The notes: generated from the sequence alone by a model not told the origin. 64,000 nucleotides of DNA from Streptomyces spectabilis (GCF_008704795.1 NZ_CP023690.1:6210501-6274500); one strand, 5' to 3'; positions 50,583 to 60,382 are shown, counted from the first letter of the stretch. A program made the numbers and translations.

Positions 50583-51140
50583 CTACTCCGCGAACGTCGA
50601 GGTCAGGGCCTCCGCGAGGCCCGGAACCAGGTCGGAGCCCGTCAGGACGTCCGTGGCGGAGTCCTTCTCGCGCAGCCGCAGGGCCGACTCGCGCGCGCCG
50701 TCGCGGAGCACCGCGACCGTCATGCGGACCTCCTGGCGCTCGGGGTGCTTCGCCACCCACGCGGCGAGCTGCTTCTCGCTCAGATCCTGCGGAACGGAAG
50801 CTTCCGCGGACGGCGGGAGCATCAGGCGCTCCACGGTCAGGGCGCAGCCCGCGACGGAGTCGGGCCAGGCGATGGTGCCGAGGAACTCGTCGAGGGCGGC
50901 CCCGGCGGGCAGCTCTTCCTGCTCGATGGGGGTGAGCGGCGCGGCGGCGCCGTCGTCGGAGAGGCCGAGGCGGTCGGCGAGGCCGGGCTCCTGGACGCGC
51001 AGGCGCGCGGTGTCCACGAGGGCGAAGAGACGGGCGGGCTGATCCCAGCCGAGGCTCGCGACATACTCGTCGATTTCGAGCACGGCGCGGGTGAGCGGGC
51101 TCGCGGCCATCGGAGGGCCGGAGGGAGAAACGTTGGGCAT
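50583..51140 (-). CDS. PPA1309-family protein
   Basis: A 185-residue soluble protein of an actinobacterial family known to me only by name. It begins MPNVSPSGPPM and is helical and acidic, with EIDEYVASLGWDQPARLFAL and LPAGAALDEFLGTIAWPD as characteristic stretches. ATG 51140 has CAGGA nine bases upstream. It is divergent from the UPF0182 gene, with 135 bases between them. Function unknown. Confidence 0.85.
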   Translation of the reverse strand: MPNVSPSGPPMAASPLTRAVLEIDEYVASLGWDQPARLFALVDTARLRVQEPGLADRLGLSDDGAAAPLTPIEQEELPAGAALDEFLGTIAWPDSVAGCALTVERLMLPPSAEASVPQDLSEKQLAAWVAKHPERQEVRMTVAVLRDGARESALRLREKDSATDVLTGSDLVPGLAEALTSTFAE

Positions 51141-51174
51141 GCCCAATATCCTGCCTGGTTCAGACCCCGGAACG

Positions 51175-51200
51175 GGAACTGAGTAAAGCGTCGGTAAGTT
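51175..51200 (+). promoter_or_regulatory. possible SigR/ECF-type promoter of the UPF0182 gene
   Basis: GGGAAC (GGAAC at 51175-51179), exactly 18 bases, then GTT (51198-51200). It matches SigR spacing, with C in place of the final T of GGAAT. The predicted start is near 51207, about 70 bases before the TTG start. Confidence 0.45.
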
Positions 51201-51275
51201 GCATGAGTGGGCTCTACGATCGCGGGGCCTGATTCAGCCAGAGCTACAGCTACAGCGAACTTCGAGGTGCGCACC

Positions 51276-54215
51276 TTGGCTTTCCAGATGCCGGACCGCG
51301 GCGGAGGCCCGACGGGGCCACGGATCAGAGTGGGCCGACCGTCCCGTCGTGTCCGGACCCTGCTTTTGACGCTCGGCGTCCTGGCCGTGCTGGCCATGGC
51401 GTTCGTCATGTTCGCGGGGTTCTGGACGGACTGGCTCTGGTTCCGCTCGGTCGGCTACTCATCGGTCTTCACGACGACCCTGTCGACCAAGATCGGCCTG
51501 TTCTTCGTCTTCGGCCTCCTCATGGCGGCCGCGGTCGGTGTGAACATCTGGCTGGCGCACCGGCTGCGCCCGCCGCTGAGCGCCATGTCGATGGAGCAGC
51601 AGAGCCTCGACCGCTACCGCATGGCGATCGCGCCGTACAAGAAGTGGCTCCTGATCGGCATCACCGCGCTCGTCGGCCTGATCGCGGGCGCCTCCGCGGC
51701 GGGCCAGTGGCGCACCTGGCTGATGTGGGTCAACGGCGTGCCCTTCGGCCAGAAGGACCCCCAGTTCCACCTGGACGTCTCCTTCTTCGCCTTCGACCTG
51801 CCGTGGTACCGCTTCCTGCTGGGCTTCGGCTTCGCGGCCACGGTCCTGTCGGTGATCGCCGCCGCCCTGACGCACTACCTGTACGGCGGCCTGCGCATCA
51901 CCAGCCCCGGCGGCCGGGCCACGGCCGCCGCCACCGGGCACCTCTCGGTGCTCATCGGCATCTTCGTGGCGCTCAAGGCCGTCGCGTACTGGCTCGACCG
52001 GTACGGCCTCGCGGTGAAGTCCAGTGACTTCAAGGCGACCGACAGCTGGACGGGCCTGAGGTACGTCGACGCCAACGCCTATCTGCCGGCGAAGACGATC
52101 CTGTTCTGCATCGCCGTCATCTGCGCGCTGCTGTTCTTCGCCACGCTGTGGCGGCGCACCTGGCAGCTGCCGGTGATCGGCTTCGGCCTGATGGTGCTCT
52201 CCGCGATCCTGATCGGCGGCCTGTACCCGGCCATCGTCCAGAAGTTCCAGGTCCAGCCGAACGAGCAGGCGAAGGAAGCCCCGTACGTCGAGAAGAACCT
52301 GGAAGCGACGCGCAAGGCGTACGGCATCGGCGGCACCGATGTGAAGAAGTACCCCGGCGTGAGCAACACCACGGACACGTCGAAGCTGCGCACCGCCGCC
52401 ACCGACGCCGCCAGCTTCCGCCTGCTCGACCCGAACATCGTCTCGCCGACGTTCCAGCAGCTCCAGCAGATGAAGGCCTACTACGGCTTCCCGTCGAACC
52501 TGGACGTCGACCGCTACAAGGACAAGGACGGCAAGGAGCAGGACACCGTCATCGGCCTGCGCGAGCTCGACCTCAAGGGCGTCCAGAAGAACAACTGGAT
52601 CAACGACCACTTCCGCTACACCCACGGCTACGGCGTCGTCGCGGCCAAGGGCACGGAGGCGAAGGGGTCAGGCGAGCCGGTCTTCACCGAGTCCGACCTG
52701 CCGTCGAAGGGCAGCCTGCCGCGGTACCAGCAGCGCATCTACTACGGCGAGAAGACCACCCAGTACTCGATCGTCGGCGGTCCGCAGAAGGAGATCGACT
52801 ACTCGGACGACAGCGGCGAGAAGACGACCAGCTACAAGGGCGACAGCGGCGTCAACCTCTCCAACCCCATCAACAGGGCCGCCTACGCGGTGTCGTTCGG
52901 CGAGCCCCAGATGCTGTACTCGGGCGCGATCGGCAAGGGCTCGCGGATCCTGTACAACCGCACGCCCAAGGAGCGCGTCGAGGCGGTGGCCCCCTGGCTG
53001 ACGATCGACGGCGACGCCTACCCGGCGGTGGTCGACGGCAAGATCCAGTGGATCGTCGACGCGTACACGACGACGAACGGCTATCCGTACGCGTCGCGCA
53101 CCACGCTCGGCGACACCACGGCCGACTCCCTGACGGCGCGGAACAACCAGCGCCAGGTGGTCGCCCAGCAGAACCAGGTCAACTACATCCGCAACTCGGT
53201 GAAGGCGACCGTCGACGCGTACACCGGTGACGTCAAGTTGTACGAGTGGGACACCAAGGACCCCATTCTGAAGACCTGGCGCAAGGCGTTCCCGGGCACC
53301 GTCAAGGACAAGAGCGAGATCTCCGCGACCCTGATGGACCACCTGCGCTACCCGCAGGACCTGTTCAAGGTCCAGCGCGAGCTGCTCACCCGCTACCACG
53401 TGAAGGACGCCGACACGTTCCTCAGCGGCAGTGAGGTGTGGGAGGTCCCGAGCGACCCGACGAACCAGACGTCCAGCGCCGTCCCGCCGTACTACCTGAG
53501 CATGAAGATGCCGAACAGCAAGAAGCAGGACTTCTCGCTGACGACGACCTTCGTGCCCAACAAGCGGAACAACCTCAGCGCCTTCATGGCGGTCAACGCG
53601 GACGCGGGATCACCGGACTACGGCAAGATCCAGATCCTGAAGATGCCGACCGACAGAACTGTCGACGGTCCCAAGCTCGTCCAGAGTCAGTTCAACTCCG
53701 ACAAGGACATCGCGGAGCAGATCAGACTTCTGAAGGGCGGCGACTCGGAGGTCGACTACGGCAATCTGCTGACGGTGCCCCTGGATGGCGGCCTGCTCTA
53801 TGTGGAGCCGGTCTACGTCAAGGGCGGTGGGCTCAAGTACCCGCTCCTGAAGCGGGTCCTCGTCACCTACGGAGACAAGATCGCCTTCGAGAGCACCTTG
53901 GACAAGGCGCTCAACGTGGTCTTCGGAACCGACGGGCCGACTCCCGTCGAGCCACCGGACAAACCGGGCAGCGGTGACAAGGAGAAGCCCGACAAGGAGA
54001 AGCCGCCGACGTCGGACAACCCGGACCTCCAGAAGGCCATCGACGACGCCCAGAAGGCGATCGACGAAGGCAAGGAGGCCCTCAAGGACGACGACTGGGA
54101 GGCCTACGGCAAGGCGCAGGCCAAGCTCCAGGAGGCCCTGGAGCGCGCCGAGGACGCCCAGTCCGAGAAGTCGAAGAAGAACGACAACGACAAGGGCGGG
54201 GGCAGCGGCGGCTAG
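51276..54215 (+). CDS. UPF0182 large integral membrane protein
   Basis: A 979-residue UPF0182-family protein (Rv3193c in M. tuberculosis, from memory). After a basic N terminus it has seven membrane helices within the first ~330 residues. A large extracytoplasmic domain (about 330-890) follows, and then a Lys/Glu/Asp-rich, probably coiled tail. I chose TTG 51276 because GAGGTG lies six bases upstream; ATG 51288 is the alternative. The family is found mainly in actinobacteria and cyanobacteria, with no established function. A possible stress-type promoter precedes it. Confidence 0.9.
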   Translation: MAFQMPDRGGGPTGPRIRVGRPSRRVRTLLLTLGVLAVLAMAFVMFAGFWTDWLWFRSVGYSSVFTTTLSTKIGLFFVFGLLMAAAVGVNIWLAHRLRPPLSAMSMEQQSLDRYRMAIAPYKKWLLIGITALVGLIAGASAAGQWRTWLMWVNGVPFGQKDPQFHLDVSFFAFDLPWYRFLLGFGFAATVLSVIAAALTHYLYGGLRITSPGGRATAAATGHLSVLIGIFVALKAVAYWLDRYGLAVKSSDFKATDSWTGLRYVDANAYLPAKTILFCIAVICALLFFATLWRRTWQLPVIGFGLMVLSAILIGGLYPAIVQKFQVQPNEQAKEAPYVEKNLEATRKAYGIGGTDVKKYPGVSNTTDTSKLRTAATDAASFRLLDPNIVSPTFQQLQQMKAYYGFPSNLDVDRYKDKDGKEQDTVIGLRELDLKGVQKNNWINDHFRYTHGYGVVAAKGTEAKGSGEPVFTESDLPSKGSLPRYQQRIYYGEKTTQYSIVGGPQKEIDYSDDSGEKTTSYKGDSGVNLSNPINRAAYAVSFGEPQMLYSGAIGKGSRILYNRTPKERVEAVAPWLTIDGDAYPAVVDGKIQWIVDAYTTTNGYPYASRTTLGDTTADSLTARNNQRQVVAQQNQVNYIRNSVKATVDAYTGDVKLYEWDTKDPILKTWRKAFPGTVKDKSEISATLMDHLRYPQDLFKVQRELLTRYHVKDADTFLSGSEVWEVPSDPTNQTSSAVPPYYLSMKMPNSKKQDFSLTTTFVPNKRNNLSAFMAVNADAGSPDYGKIQILKMPTDRTVDGPKLVQSQFNSDKDIAEQIRLLKGGDSEVDYGNLLTVPLDGGLLYVEPVYVKGGGLKYPLLKRVLVTYGDKIAFESTLDKALNVVFGTDGPTPVEPPDKPGSGDKEKPDKEKPPTSDNPDLQKAIDDAQKAIDEGKEALKDDDWEAYGKAQAKLQEALERAEDAQSEKSKKNDNDKGGGSGG

Positions 54216-54295
54216 CCGCTTCCCGCGGGACGCCCGGAGCGCGCGCAGAGCGCGCGGACGCCACCCCGCGCCGTGATACGGTGTGTACACAACGG

Positions 54296-54369
54296 CGCGG
54301 GGTGGAGCAGCTCGGTAGCTCGCTGGGCTCATAACCCAGAGGTCGCAGGTTCAAATCCTGTCCCCGCTA
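54296..54369 (+). tRNA. initiator tRNA-fMet (CAT), copy 1
   Basis: 74 bases, without an encoded CCA. The anticodon is CAT. Three consecutive G-C pairs in the anticodon stem (GGG/CCC) and an unpaired first acceptor position (C1 with U72) are the marks of an initiator tRNA. The D loop (AGCTCGGTAGCT) and T loop (TTCAAAT) fit. TACGGT at 54277-54282 may be the -10 box. Confidence 0.95.
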
Positions 54370-54374
54370 CTCAA

Positions 54375-54414
54375 GACGAAGGCCCGGATCCTCCAGAGGA
54401 TCCGGGCCTTCGTC
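54375..54414 (+). terminator. terminator of initiator tRNA copy 1
   Basis: A perfect 18-base stem pairs 54375-54392 with 54397-54414 around a four-base loop, starting five bases after the tRNA. Confidence 0.9.
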
Positions 54415-54617
54415 ATGCCCGGCGCGCCCCCTTCCGAACGCGCTCATGCCGGTGTCCCATGCCAGTGCTGTGGGGTTCGTGCGAAGAGTGGTCCGGGCGG
54501 GGGGAGTTGAGGGAAGCTGTGTTTCACTTATCTCTCTGTGGGCATGTCGACAAAACGCTGAAGTGACCTCAATGGCTGCGGTATACCAGGTGTACCCAGG
54601 TTGCGGGTGGTGCGACG

Positions 54618-56429
54618 ATGGACGTTATGGGGGACAAGGCAACTCTGTTGGAGACTGGGCGTTTTGCGCCGTCGGCCGACCGGGATGATCCGGGGGCCGC
54701 CGCGGAAGAGATGCAGCACCGGGTCGCGGCCGAGGCCGGCGACGTGGACGCGATGAGCGTCCTGGGAAGCCTGTTGCTGCGCCGTGGTGATCTCGACGGT
54801 GCCGAATCCTTGCTGCGCGCGGCGACCGCAGCCGGTGACCGCGCCGCGGCCAACAACCTGGGTGTCCTCCTGCACCAGCGCGGCTATGTGGAGGAAGCCT
54901 CGGGATGGTGGCGGATCGCCGCCGTCGCGGGCTCGGCCGCCGCCGCCCACGCGCTCGGCAGGCACCACCGCGAGCGCGGGGACGAGCCCGCGGCCGAGTA
55001 CTGGCTGCGCCAGTCCGCCGAGCAGGGCCACACCCTCGGCGCGTACGCGCTCGCCGACCTCCTGGAGCACCGCGGCGACGTCGGTGCCGAGCGCTGGATG
55101 CGCACCGCCGCCGAGCGCGGGCACCGCGAGGCCGCGTACCGCCTGGCGCGCGCCCTGGACCGGCGCGCCGAGCAGGAGCCCCCCGGCGAGACCGACGCCC
55201 GCCCCCGGACGGGCCGCTCGCCGCTCGACGAGGCCGAGCAGTGGTACCGCCAGGCCGCCGCGCGCGGCCACCGGCGCGCCGCGCTGCACCTCGGCGCCAT
55301 CCTGGAGAAGCGCGGCGAGCTCAAGGAGGCCGGGCGCTGGTATCTGACCTCCGCCAAGGACGGCGAGGCCAAGGCCGCCTGCGCCCTCGGCTTCCTGCTG
55401 CGCGACGCGGGCGACGAGACGAACGCCGCCGTGTGGTGGCTCAAGGCCGCCCAGGACGGCGACGGCAACGCGGCCAACGCGCTCGGCGCGCTGCACGCCG
55501 AGCGCGGCGAGACCCAGACCGCCGAGCGCTGGTACCGCGCGGCGCTCGACGCGGGCGACGTGAACGGCGCGTACAACCTGGGTCTGCTGTGCGCCGAGCA
55601 GAAGCGCACCGCGCAGGCCGACCAGTGGTACCGCCGCGCCGCCTACGCCGGGCACCGCGAGGCGGCCAACGCGCTCGCCGTGCTGCTGCTCCAGGGCGGC
55701 GACGCGCTCGGCGCCGAGCCGTGGTTCTCCAAGGCCGCCGAGGCCGGCAGCGTGGACGCCGCGTTCAACCTCGGGATCCTGTACGCGAGCCGGGGCGACG
55801 ACACCGCCGCGCTGCGCTGGTACGAGCGGGCCGCGGCGGCGGGACACACCGACGCCGCGCTCCAGGTCGGCACCGCGCGCCTGCGCGACGGCGACGAGCA
55901 GGAGGCCGAGCGGCACCTGCGGTGCGCCGCGGGCGGCGGCAGCGCGGAGGCCGCGTACCGCCTGGGTACCGTGCTCGACGCGCGCCGCCCGGCCGCGGCG
56001 GCGCCCGCGCTCGGGGAGCCCGCGGCCCGCAAGTCGGAGTGCGAGGAGTGGTACGAGCGCGCGGCCCAGCAGGGGCACCGCCGGGCCCAGGTCCGGGTCG
56101 GGATGCTCGCCGCCGGGCGGGGCGACGTGGTCGAGGCCGCGCGCTGGTACCGCCTCGCGGCGGAGGCCGGGAGCCGCAACGGCGCGTTCAATCTGGGCCT
56201 GCTCCTCGCCCGCGAGGGCAGCGAGCCGGAGGCCGCGCTGTGGTGGACGCGGGCGGCGGACGCCGGGCACGGCCGCGCCGCGCTGCGGCTCGCGCTGCTG
56301 TACGCGCGCCGGGGGCAGCTCGCGGAGGGGCAGCGGTGGGCCTCCCGGGCGGTGGAGCTGGGCCCGGCGGAGGTCGCCGAGCGGGCGGCGCGGCTCGGCG
56401 AGGCGCTGCGGCAGGAGCTCTCGGCGTAG
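54618..56429 (+). CDS. Sel1-like/TPR repeat protein
   Basis: A 603-residue all-helical repeat protein made of about 14 units of roughly 36 residues. Each has the Sel1-like pattern A..LG.L...RG....AE.WYR.AA..G, for example AAYNLG-type and ALRLALLYARRGQLAE units. There is no catalytic motif, signal peptide or membrane segment. It is a likely protein-interaction scaffold. ATG 54618 has a GGTGG-like site; ATG 54627 is an alternative. The gene is flanked by two identical initiator tRNA genes and is transcribed in the same direction as both. Confidence 0.88.
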   Translation: MDVMGDKATLLETGRFAPSADRDDPGAAAEEMQHRVAAEAGDVDAMSVLGSLLLRRGDLDGAESLLRAATAAGDRAAANNLGVLLHQRGYVEEASGWWRIAAVAGSAAAAHALGRHHRERGDEPAAEYWLRQSAEQGHTLGAYALADLLEHRGDVGAERWMRTAAERGHREAAYRLARALDRRAEQEPPGETDARPRTGRSPLDEAEQWYRQAAARGHRRAALHLGAILEKRGELKEAGRWYLTSAKDGEAKAACALGFLLRDAGDETNAAVWWLKAAQDGDGNAANALGALHAERGETQTAERWYRAALDAGDVNGAYNLGLLCAEQKRTAQADQWYRRAAYAGHREAANALAVLLLQGGDALGAEPWFSKAAEAGSVDAAFNLGILYASRGDDTAALRWYERAAAAGHTDAALQVGTARLRDGDEQEAERHLRCAAGGGSAEAAYRLGTVLDARRPAAAAPALGEPAARKSECEEWYERAAQQGHRRAQVRVGMLAAGRGDVVEAARWYRLAAEAGSRNGAFNLGLLLAREGSEPEAALWWTRAADAGHGRAALRLALLYARRGQLAEGQRWASRAVELGPAEVAERAARLGEALRQELSA

Positions 56430-56557
56430 CGAGCCCGGGCGTCCGGTGCCGGGCCGGGGCGGGTCCGTCGCGCGGCCGCGCGAGGCCCGCCGTGCCCACC
56501 CGTTCCGCCCCTGGCCGACCGGCTGCCCACAGCGCGCGGAGTGCAAGGGGAAGGGAT

Positions 56558-56586
56558 TTGCGCTGGTCGTGGGCTTGGCGTACTGT
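56558..56586 (+). promoter_or_regulatory. promoter of initiator tRNA copy 2
   Basis: TTGCGC (56558-56563), a 17-base spacer and TACTGT (56581-56586). The start would fall near 56593, six bases before the mature tRNA. Confidence 0.65.
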
Positions 56587-56598
56587 TGGGTTCACCGA

Positions 56599-56672
56599 CG
56601 CGGGGTGGAGCAGCTCGGTAGCTCGCTGGGCTCATAACCCAGAGGTCGCAGGTTCAAATCCTGTCCCCGCTA
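56599..56672 (+). tRNA. initiator tRNA-fMet (CAT), copy 2
   Basis: 74 bases, identical to the copy at 54296-54369, with the same initiator marks (three G-C pairs below the CAT anticodon loop, unpaired C1-U72). CCA is not encoded. It is followed after eight bases by its own terminator. Confidence 0.95.
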
Positions 56673-56680
56673 CTAGAGGC

Positions 56681-56715
56681 CGAAGGCCCGGAACCGATGA
56701 GGTTCCGGGCCTTCG
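56681..56715 (+). terminator. terminator of initiator tRNA copy 2
   Basis: A perfect 15-base stem pairs 56681-56695 with 56701-56715 around a five-base loop. Its lower stem is the same as in the copy-1 terminator; the upper stem differs by paired, compensating changes. Confidence 0.9.
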
Positions 56716-56778
56716 GTGTTTCCGGGCGGACCCTTCGGCGTGTGCGGTCGGGGCCCGACTGTTTGCGGGCGGGCCCGG

Positions 56779-56825
56779 ACATGCGTGAGGCCCGGCACCC
56801 CAGGGGTGCCGGGCCTCACGCATGT
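56779..56825. terminator. very strong inverted repeat terminating catR
   Basis: A perfect 23-base stem (56779-56801 with 56803-56825) around one central base, starting seven bases beyond the catR stop on the minus strand. It can also block read-through from the tRNA side. Confidence 0.88.
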
Positions 56826-56832
56826 CGTCTGC

Positions 56833-57252
56833 TCAGGCGCCCGCCGCGCACGAAGGGCACACGCCCCGATACGTGACCTCCACGTCCGAGATCGTGAAGC
56901 CGAAGCGCTCGGAGTCGGGCAGGACCGAGAGCGGATTGCCCGTCGGGTGCACATCACGGATCGCGCCGCACTGCGAGCACACCAGGTGCTGGTGCGGCCG
57001 GTGCGCGTTCGGGTCGTAGCGCTTGGCTCTGCGGTCCGTGCTGACCTCGAGGATCTCGCCGAGCGAGACCAGCTCGCCCAGGGTGTTGTAGACGGTCGCC
57101 CGGGAGATCTCCGGCAGCTTCACGATGGCACGGGCGTGCACCTCGTCCGCCGTCAGATGCACATGGTCCCCATCGAGGACCTCGGCCACGACGCGACGCT
57201 GCGCGGTCATCCGCCAGCCGCGTCCGCGCAGTCGTTCCAACAGGTCGCTCAT
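56833..57252 (-). CDS. catR: Fur-family peroxide regulator, CatR type
   Basis: A 139-residue Fur-superfamily repressor. The winged-helix (LTADEVHARAIVKLPEISRA and TVYNTLGEL) is followed by the dimerisation domain with the metal-site HRPHQH and two zinc pairs, CSQC and CPSC. It lies divergently beside a catalase gene, the arrangement of catR-catA in S. coelicolor, where CatR represses catalase until oxidised by peroxide. TTAGGCT on the minus strand just upstream may be its own -10 box. Confidence 0.92.
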   Translation of the reverse strand: MSDLLERLRGRGWRMTAQRRVVAEVLDGDHVHLTADEVHARAIVKLPEISRATVYNTLGELVSLGEILEVSTDRRAKRYDPNAHRPHQHLVCSQCGAIRDVHPTGNPLSVLPDSERFGFTISDVEVTYRGVCPSCAAGA

Positions 57253-57272
57253 GAATCCAGCCTAACAGGCAG

Positions 57273-57286
57273 GGGACCTAGGTCCC
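57273..57286. promoter_or_regulatory. 14-bp perfect palindrome in the catR-catalase intergenic region
   Basis: GGGACCTAGGTCCC, a perfect inverted repeat between the divergent genes, 20 bases upstream of the catR start. It may be a second regulatory site. Confidence 0.45.
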
Positions 57287-57312
57287 GACCGAGTGTGACT
57301 TTGGAAGGTCAC

Positions 57313-57340
57313 TTGACTTAGACAATGTCTATCGTAGGAT
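57313..57340 (+). promoter_or_regulatory. catalase promoter with an embedded CatR operator-like palindrome
   Basis: TTGACT (57313-57318), a 16-base spacer and TAGGAT (57335-57340). The palindrome TAGACAATGTCTA (57319-57331) fills the spacer between the two boxes, a position from which a bound repressor would block RNA polymerase directly. Fur/PerR-family operators have this A/T-rich inverted form. Confidence 0.75.
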
Positions 57341-57396
57341 CGAGTTCGGCAATCGCCAAGGGACAGGACTTGCAGGAAATGACGCAGGAGGCGCAC

Positions 57397-58848
57397 GTGA
57401 CGCAGGGACCCCTCACCACCGAGGCCGGCGCGCCGGTGGCCGACAACCAGAACAGCGAGACCGCGGGCGTCGGCGGTCCCATGCTGCTCCAGGACCAGCA
57501 CCTCCTGGAGAAGCTGGCGCACTTCAACCGCGAGCGGATCCCGGAGCGCGTGGTGCACGCACGCGGCGCGGGCGCCTACGGCACGTTCAAGGTGACGGCG
57601 GACGTCACTCCCTACACGCGCGCCGCGTTCCTCTCCGAGATCGGCAAGGAGACCGAGGTCTTCCTGCGCTTCTCCACGGTCGCGGGCAACCTCGGCGCGG
57701 CCGACGCGGTGCGTGACCCGCGCGGCTTCTCGCTGAAGTTCTACACCGAGGAGGGCAACTACGACCTCGTCGGCAACAACACCCCGGTCTTCTTCATCAG
57801 GGACGCCATCAAGTTCCCCGACTTCATCCACACCCAGAAGCGCGACCCCTACACGGGCTCCCAGGAGGCGGACAACGTCTGGGACTTCTGGGGTCTGAGC
57901 CCGGAGGCCACGCACCAGGTGACCTGGCTGTTCGGCGACCGCGGCATCCCGGCGTCGTACCGCCACATGGACGGCTTCGGCTCGCACACCTTCCAGTGGC
58001 AGAACGAGGCCGGCGAGGCCTTCTGGGTCAAGTACCACTTCAAGACGGACCAGGGCATCAAGAACCTGACCGCCCAGGAGGCGGAGGTCCTCGCGGGCAA
58101 GGACCCCGACTCGCACCAGCGCGACCTGCGCGAGTCCATCGAGCGCGGCGAGTTCCCGACCTGGACCGTGCAGGTCCAGATCATGCCCGTGGCCGACGCG
58201 GCGACCTACCGCTTCAACCCGTTCGACCTCACGAAGGTGTGGCCGCACGCGGACTACCCGCCGGTCGAGATCGGCAAGCTGGAGCTCAACCGCAACCCGG
58301 AGAACGTCTTCGCCGAGGTCGAGCAGGCGATCTTCTCGCCCGCGCACTTCGTCCCCGGCATCGGCCCGTCGCCGGACAAGATGCTCCAGGGCCGGCTGTT
58401 CGCGTACGCCGACGCCCACCGCTACCGCGTCGGCATCAACGCCGACCACCTGCCGGTGAACCGTCCGCACGCCACGGAGGCCCGTTCGTACAGCCGTGAC
58501 GGCTATCTGTACGACGGCCGCCACAAGGGCGCCAAGAACTACGAGCCCAACTCCTTCGGCGGCCCCGCCCAGACGGACCGGCCGCTATGGGCCCCGACCG
58601 CCGTCGCCGGGAGCACGGGCAACCACGTGGCGCCCGTGCACGCCGAGGACGACGACTTCGTGCAGGCGGGCAATCTGTACCGCCTGATGTCGGAGGACGA
58701 GAAGACGCGGCTCGTCGACAACCTCGCGGGCAACATCGCGGGCGTCTCGCGTGCCGACATCGCCGAGCGCGCCATCGGCAACTTCCGCCGGGCGGACGAA
58801 GACTTCGGCAAGCGCCTGGAGGCCGCGGTCCAGGCCCTGCGCGGCTGA
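57397..58848 (+). CDS. katA: monofunctional heme catalase
   Basis: A 483-residue clade-3-type small-subunit catalase (called catA in S. coelicolor). The catalytic histidine is in [12 protein letters not shown], the asparagine in VGNNTPVFF, and the heme-ligand tyrosine in [14 protein letters not shown]. Other motifs include [20 protein letters not shown] and NYEPNS. GTG 57397 is chosen because AGGAGG lies five bases upstream and it gives the usual catalase length; an ATG six codons earlier is possible. It removes hydrogen peroxide in the cytoplasm and is probably controlled by the divergent CatR. Confidence 0.96.
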   Translation: MTQGPLTTEAGAPVADNQNSETAGVGGPMLLQDQHLLEKLAHFNRERIPERVVHARGAGAYGTFKVTADVTPYTRAAFLSEIGKETEVFLRFSTVAGNLGAADAVRDPRGFSLKFYTEEGNYDLVGNNTPVFFIRDAIKFPDFIHTQKRDPYTGSQEADNVWDFWGLSPEATHQVTWLFGDRGIPASYRHMDGFGSHTFQWQNEAGEAFWVKYHFKTDQGIKNLTAQEAEVLAGKDPDSHQRDLRESIERGEFPTWTVQVQIMPVADAATYRFNPFDLTKVWPHADYPPVEIGKLELNRNPENVFAEVEQAIFSPAHFVPGIGPSPDKMLQGRLFAYADAHRYRVGINADHLPVNRPHATEARSYSRDGYLYDGRHKGAKNYEPNSFGGPAQTDRPLWAPTAVAGSTGNHVAPVHAEDDDFVQAGNLYRLMSEDEKTRLVDNLAGNIAGVSRADIAERAIGNFRRADEDFGKRLEAAVQALRG

Positions 58849-58871
58849 CACCCAAGCCCTTGCCGTAGGTG

Positions 58872-58903
58872 ACGGGCCGGACCCCCTCGGGGGTCCGGCC
58901 CGT
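58872..58903 (+). terminator. catalase terminator
   Basis: A perfect 15-base stem (58872-58886 with 58889-58903) with two geometric loop bases, 23 bases after the catalase stop, and before the convergent CBS gene. Confidence 0.85.
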
Positions 58904-58923
58904 TCGCCGTGTCCTGGCGGTGC

Positions 58924-59340
58924 TCAGGGGGCCGTGAACTCGGCCACCGGGGCGGCGGCGCGGCGGCGGCCCGGCGCCCAGCAGCGGATGATGTCGCGGA
59001 CGGAGACGATGCCCACCGGCTCGTCGTGGTCGAGCACGACCAGGTGCCGGAAGCCGCCGTGGGACATGGCGTCGGCGGCGTCCTCCAGGGTCCAGGCCGG
59101 TCCCGCGAAGACGACGTCGGTCGTCGTGTGCGCGCTCGCGGTCTCGAAGTCCGGGTTCTGGCCGCGGCCGAGGGAGTTGAGGACGTCGCGCTCGGTCAGG
59201 ATGCCGAGGCCGCAGGTGTCGGGGTCGAGGACGACGGCCGCGCCGACGCGGCGCGCCGACATCAGCCGGGCCGCCTGACGGAGGGTGTGCGCGGGGCCGA
59301 TGGTGAGGACCAATGTGCTCATGGCGTCACGGACGAGCAT
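58924..59340 (-). CDS. CBS-domain protein
   Basis: A 138-residue protein made of two CBS repeats: MLVRDAMSTLVLTIGPAHTL followed by ILTERDVL, and TTTDVVFAGPAWTLEDAADA followed by GIVSVRDII. This stand-alone Bateman module probably binds an adenine nucleotide. ATG 59340 is chosen because AAGGAGGT lies upstream, though 12 bases away. The frame runs further upstream without a better start. Partner unknown. Confidence 0.88.
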   Translation of the reverse strand: MLVRDAMSTLVLTIGPAHTLRQAARLMSARRVGAAVVLDPDTCGLGILTERDVLNSLGRGQNPDFETASAHTTTDVVFAGPAWTLEDAADAMSHGGFRHLVVLDHDEPVGIVSVRDIIRCWAPGRRRAAAPVAEFTAP

Positions 59341-59584
59341 GGGCTTGAGCCACCTCCTTGGTGAGCCCTTTACCCCTGGCATGCCTGGAGCGGGGAGCCG
59401 CATGGCCAAGAGAAAGGATTCACAAGTTCACAAGCGGGGGGACTCTCAGAGTCGCAGCGAAACGGAAGGCCAACAAGGGGGCAGGTGCGCCCAGTTCGGG
59501 AGCGCGCCGGTCCGGGTCACCGCCCTGCTGCACTGCCGCGCTGCCGCACTGCCGCCCTGCCGTCGGTTCGGAAGGGCCGCCGTC

Positions 59585-60382
59585 CTACTGCCGGTTCAGA
59601 TGGGCGAGCATCTCGTCGTGGAGCAGTCCGTTCGACGCCGCCGCGTTGCCGCTGTGCGGGCCGGGGGCGCCGTCGAGGCCGGTGAAGCGGCCGCCCGCCT
59701 CCGTCACCACGATCGCGGTCGCCGCCATGTCCCACAGGGACAGCTCCGGCTCCGCGCAGATGTCGACCGCGCCCTCGGCGACCAGCATGTACGGCCAGAA
59801 GTCGCCGTACGCGCGGGTGCGCCAGCAGGCGCGCGTGAGGTCGAGGAAGCCGTCCAGGCGCCCCCGCTCCTCCCAGCCGCTGAGCGAGGAGTACGCGAAG
59901 GACGCGTCCTGGAGCCCGCCCACCTCGGAGACGCGAAGGCGGCTCGCGGACGTCAGGCTGCGGCCGGTGAAGGCGCCGCTGCCCTTCGCCGCCCACCAGC
60001 GGCGGCCGAGCGCGGGCGCGGAGACGACGCCGACCACCGGCTGGTAGCCCCCCTCGCCCGCCTCCATGAGGGAGATGAGCGTGGCCCAGACCGGTACGCC
60101 GCGCACGTAGTTCTTCGTGCCGTCGATCGGGTCGATGACCCAGCGGCGCGGGCCCGTGCCCTCGACGCCGTACTCCTCGCCGAGGATCGCGTCCCGCGGC
60201 CGGGCGCGCTGGAGATGCCCGCGGATCAGTTCTTCGGCGGCCTTGTCGGCCTCGCTCACCGGCGTCATGTCCGGCTTGGTCTCCACCCGGAGGTCGAGGG
60301 CCTTGAACCGGTCCATCGTCGCTGCGTCGGCGGCGTCCGCGAGGACGTGGGCAAGGCGCAGATCATCGAGGTAGTCGGGCAT
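59585..60382 (-). CDS. hisN: histidinol-phosphatase (inositol monophosphatase family)
   Basis: A 265-residue metal-dependent phosphatase. The first metal ligands are in LGEEYG, the signature is [12 protein letters not shown], and the second metal motif is LSLWDMAAT. In Streptomyces the member at this location (upstream of rsgA-aroA) is HisN, which dephosphorylates histidinol phosphate in histidine synthesis; other members act on inositol phosphates. ATG 60382 lies at the family's natural N terminus. The 244 bases between it and the CBS gene contain a low-complexity CTGCCG-like repeat. Confidence 0.9.
   Translation of the reverse strand: MPDYLDDLRLAHVLADAADAATMDRFKALDLRVETKPDMTPVSEADKAAEELIRGHLQRARPRDAILGEEYGVEGTGPRRWVIDPIDGTKNYVRGVPVWATLISLMEAGEGGYQPVVGVVSAPALGRRWWAAKGSGAFTGRSLTSASRLRVSEVGGLQDASFAYSSLSGWEERGRLDGFLDLTRACWRTRAYGDFWPYMLVAEGAVDICAEPELSLWDMAATAIVVTEAGGRFTGLDGAPGPHSGNAAASNGLLHDEMLAHLNRQ

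Noticed and set aside
54296..56672. The two identical tRNA genes as att sites of an integrated element
   Set aside because: The interval holds only a host-like Sel1-repeat gene, with no integrase or element genes, and each tRNA copy is complete with its own terminator.
57105..57300. Extension of the catalase start to the ATG at 57379 or further upstream codons
   Set aside because: The AGGAGG site with five-base spacing clearly favours GTG 57397, and the upstream start at 57325 would include the -10 box of the promoter.
59341..59584. Possible small gene between the CBS and hisN genes
   Set aside because: The stretch is a low-complexity CTGCCG-type repeat and purine-rich leader with no frame supported by a ribosome site.
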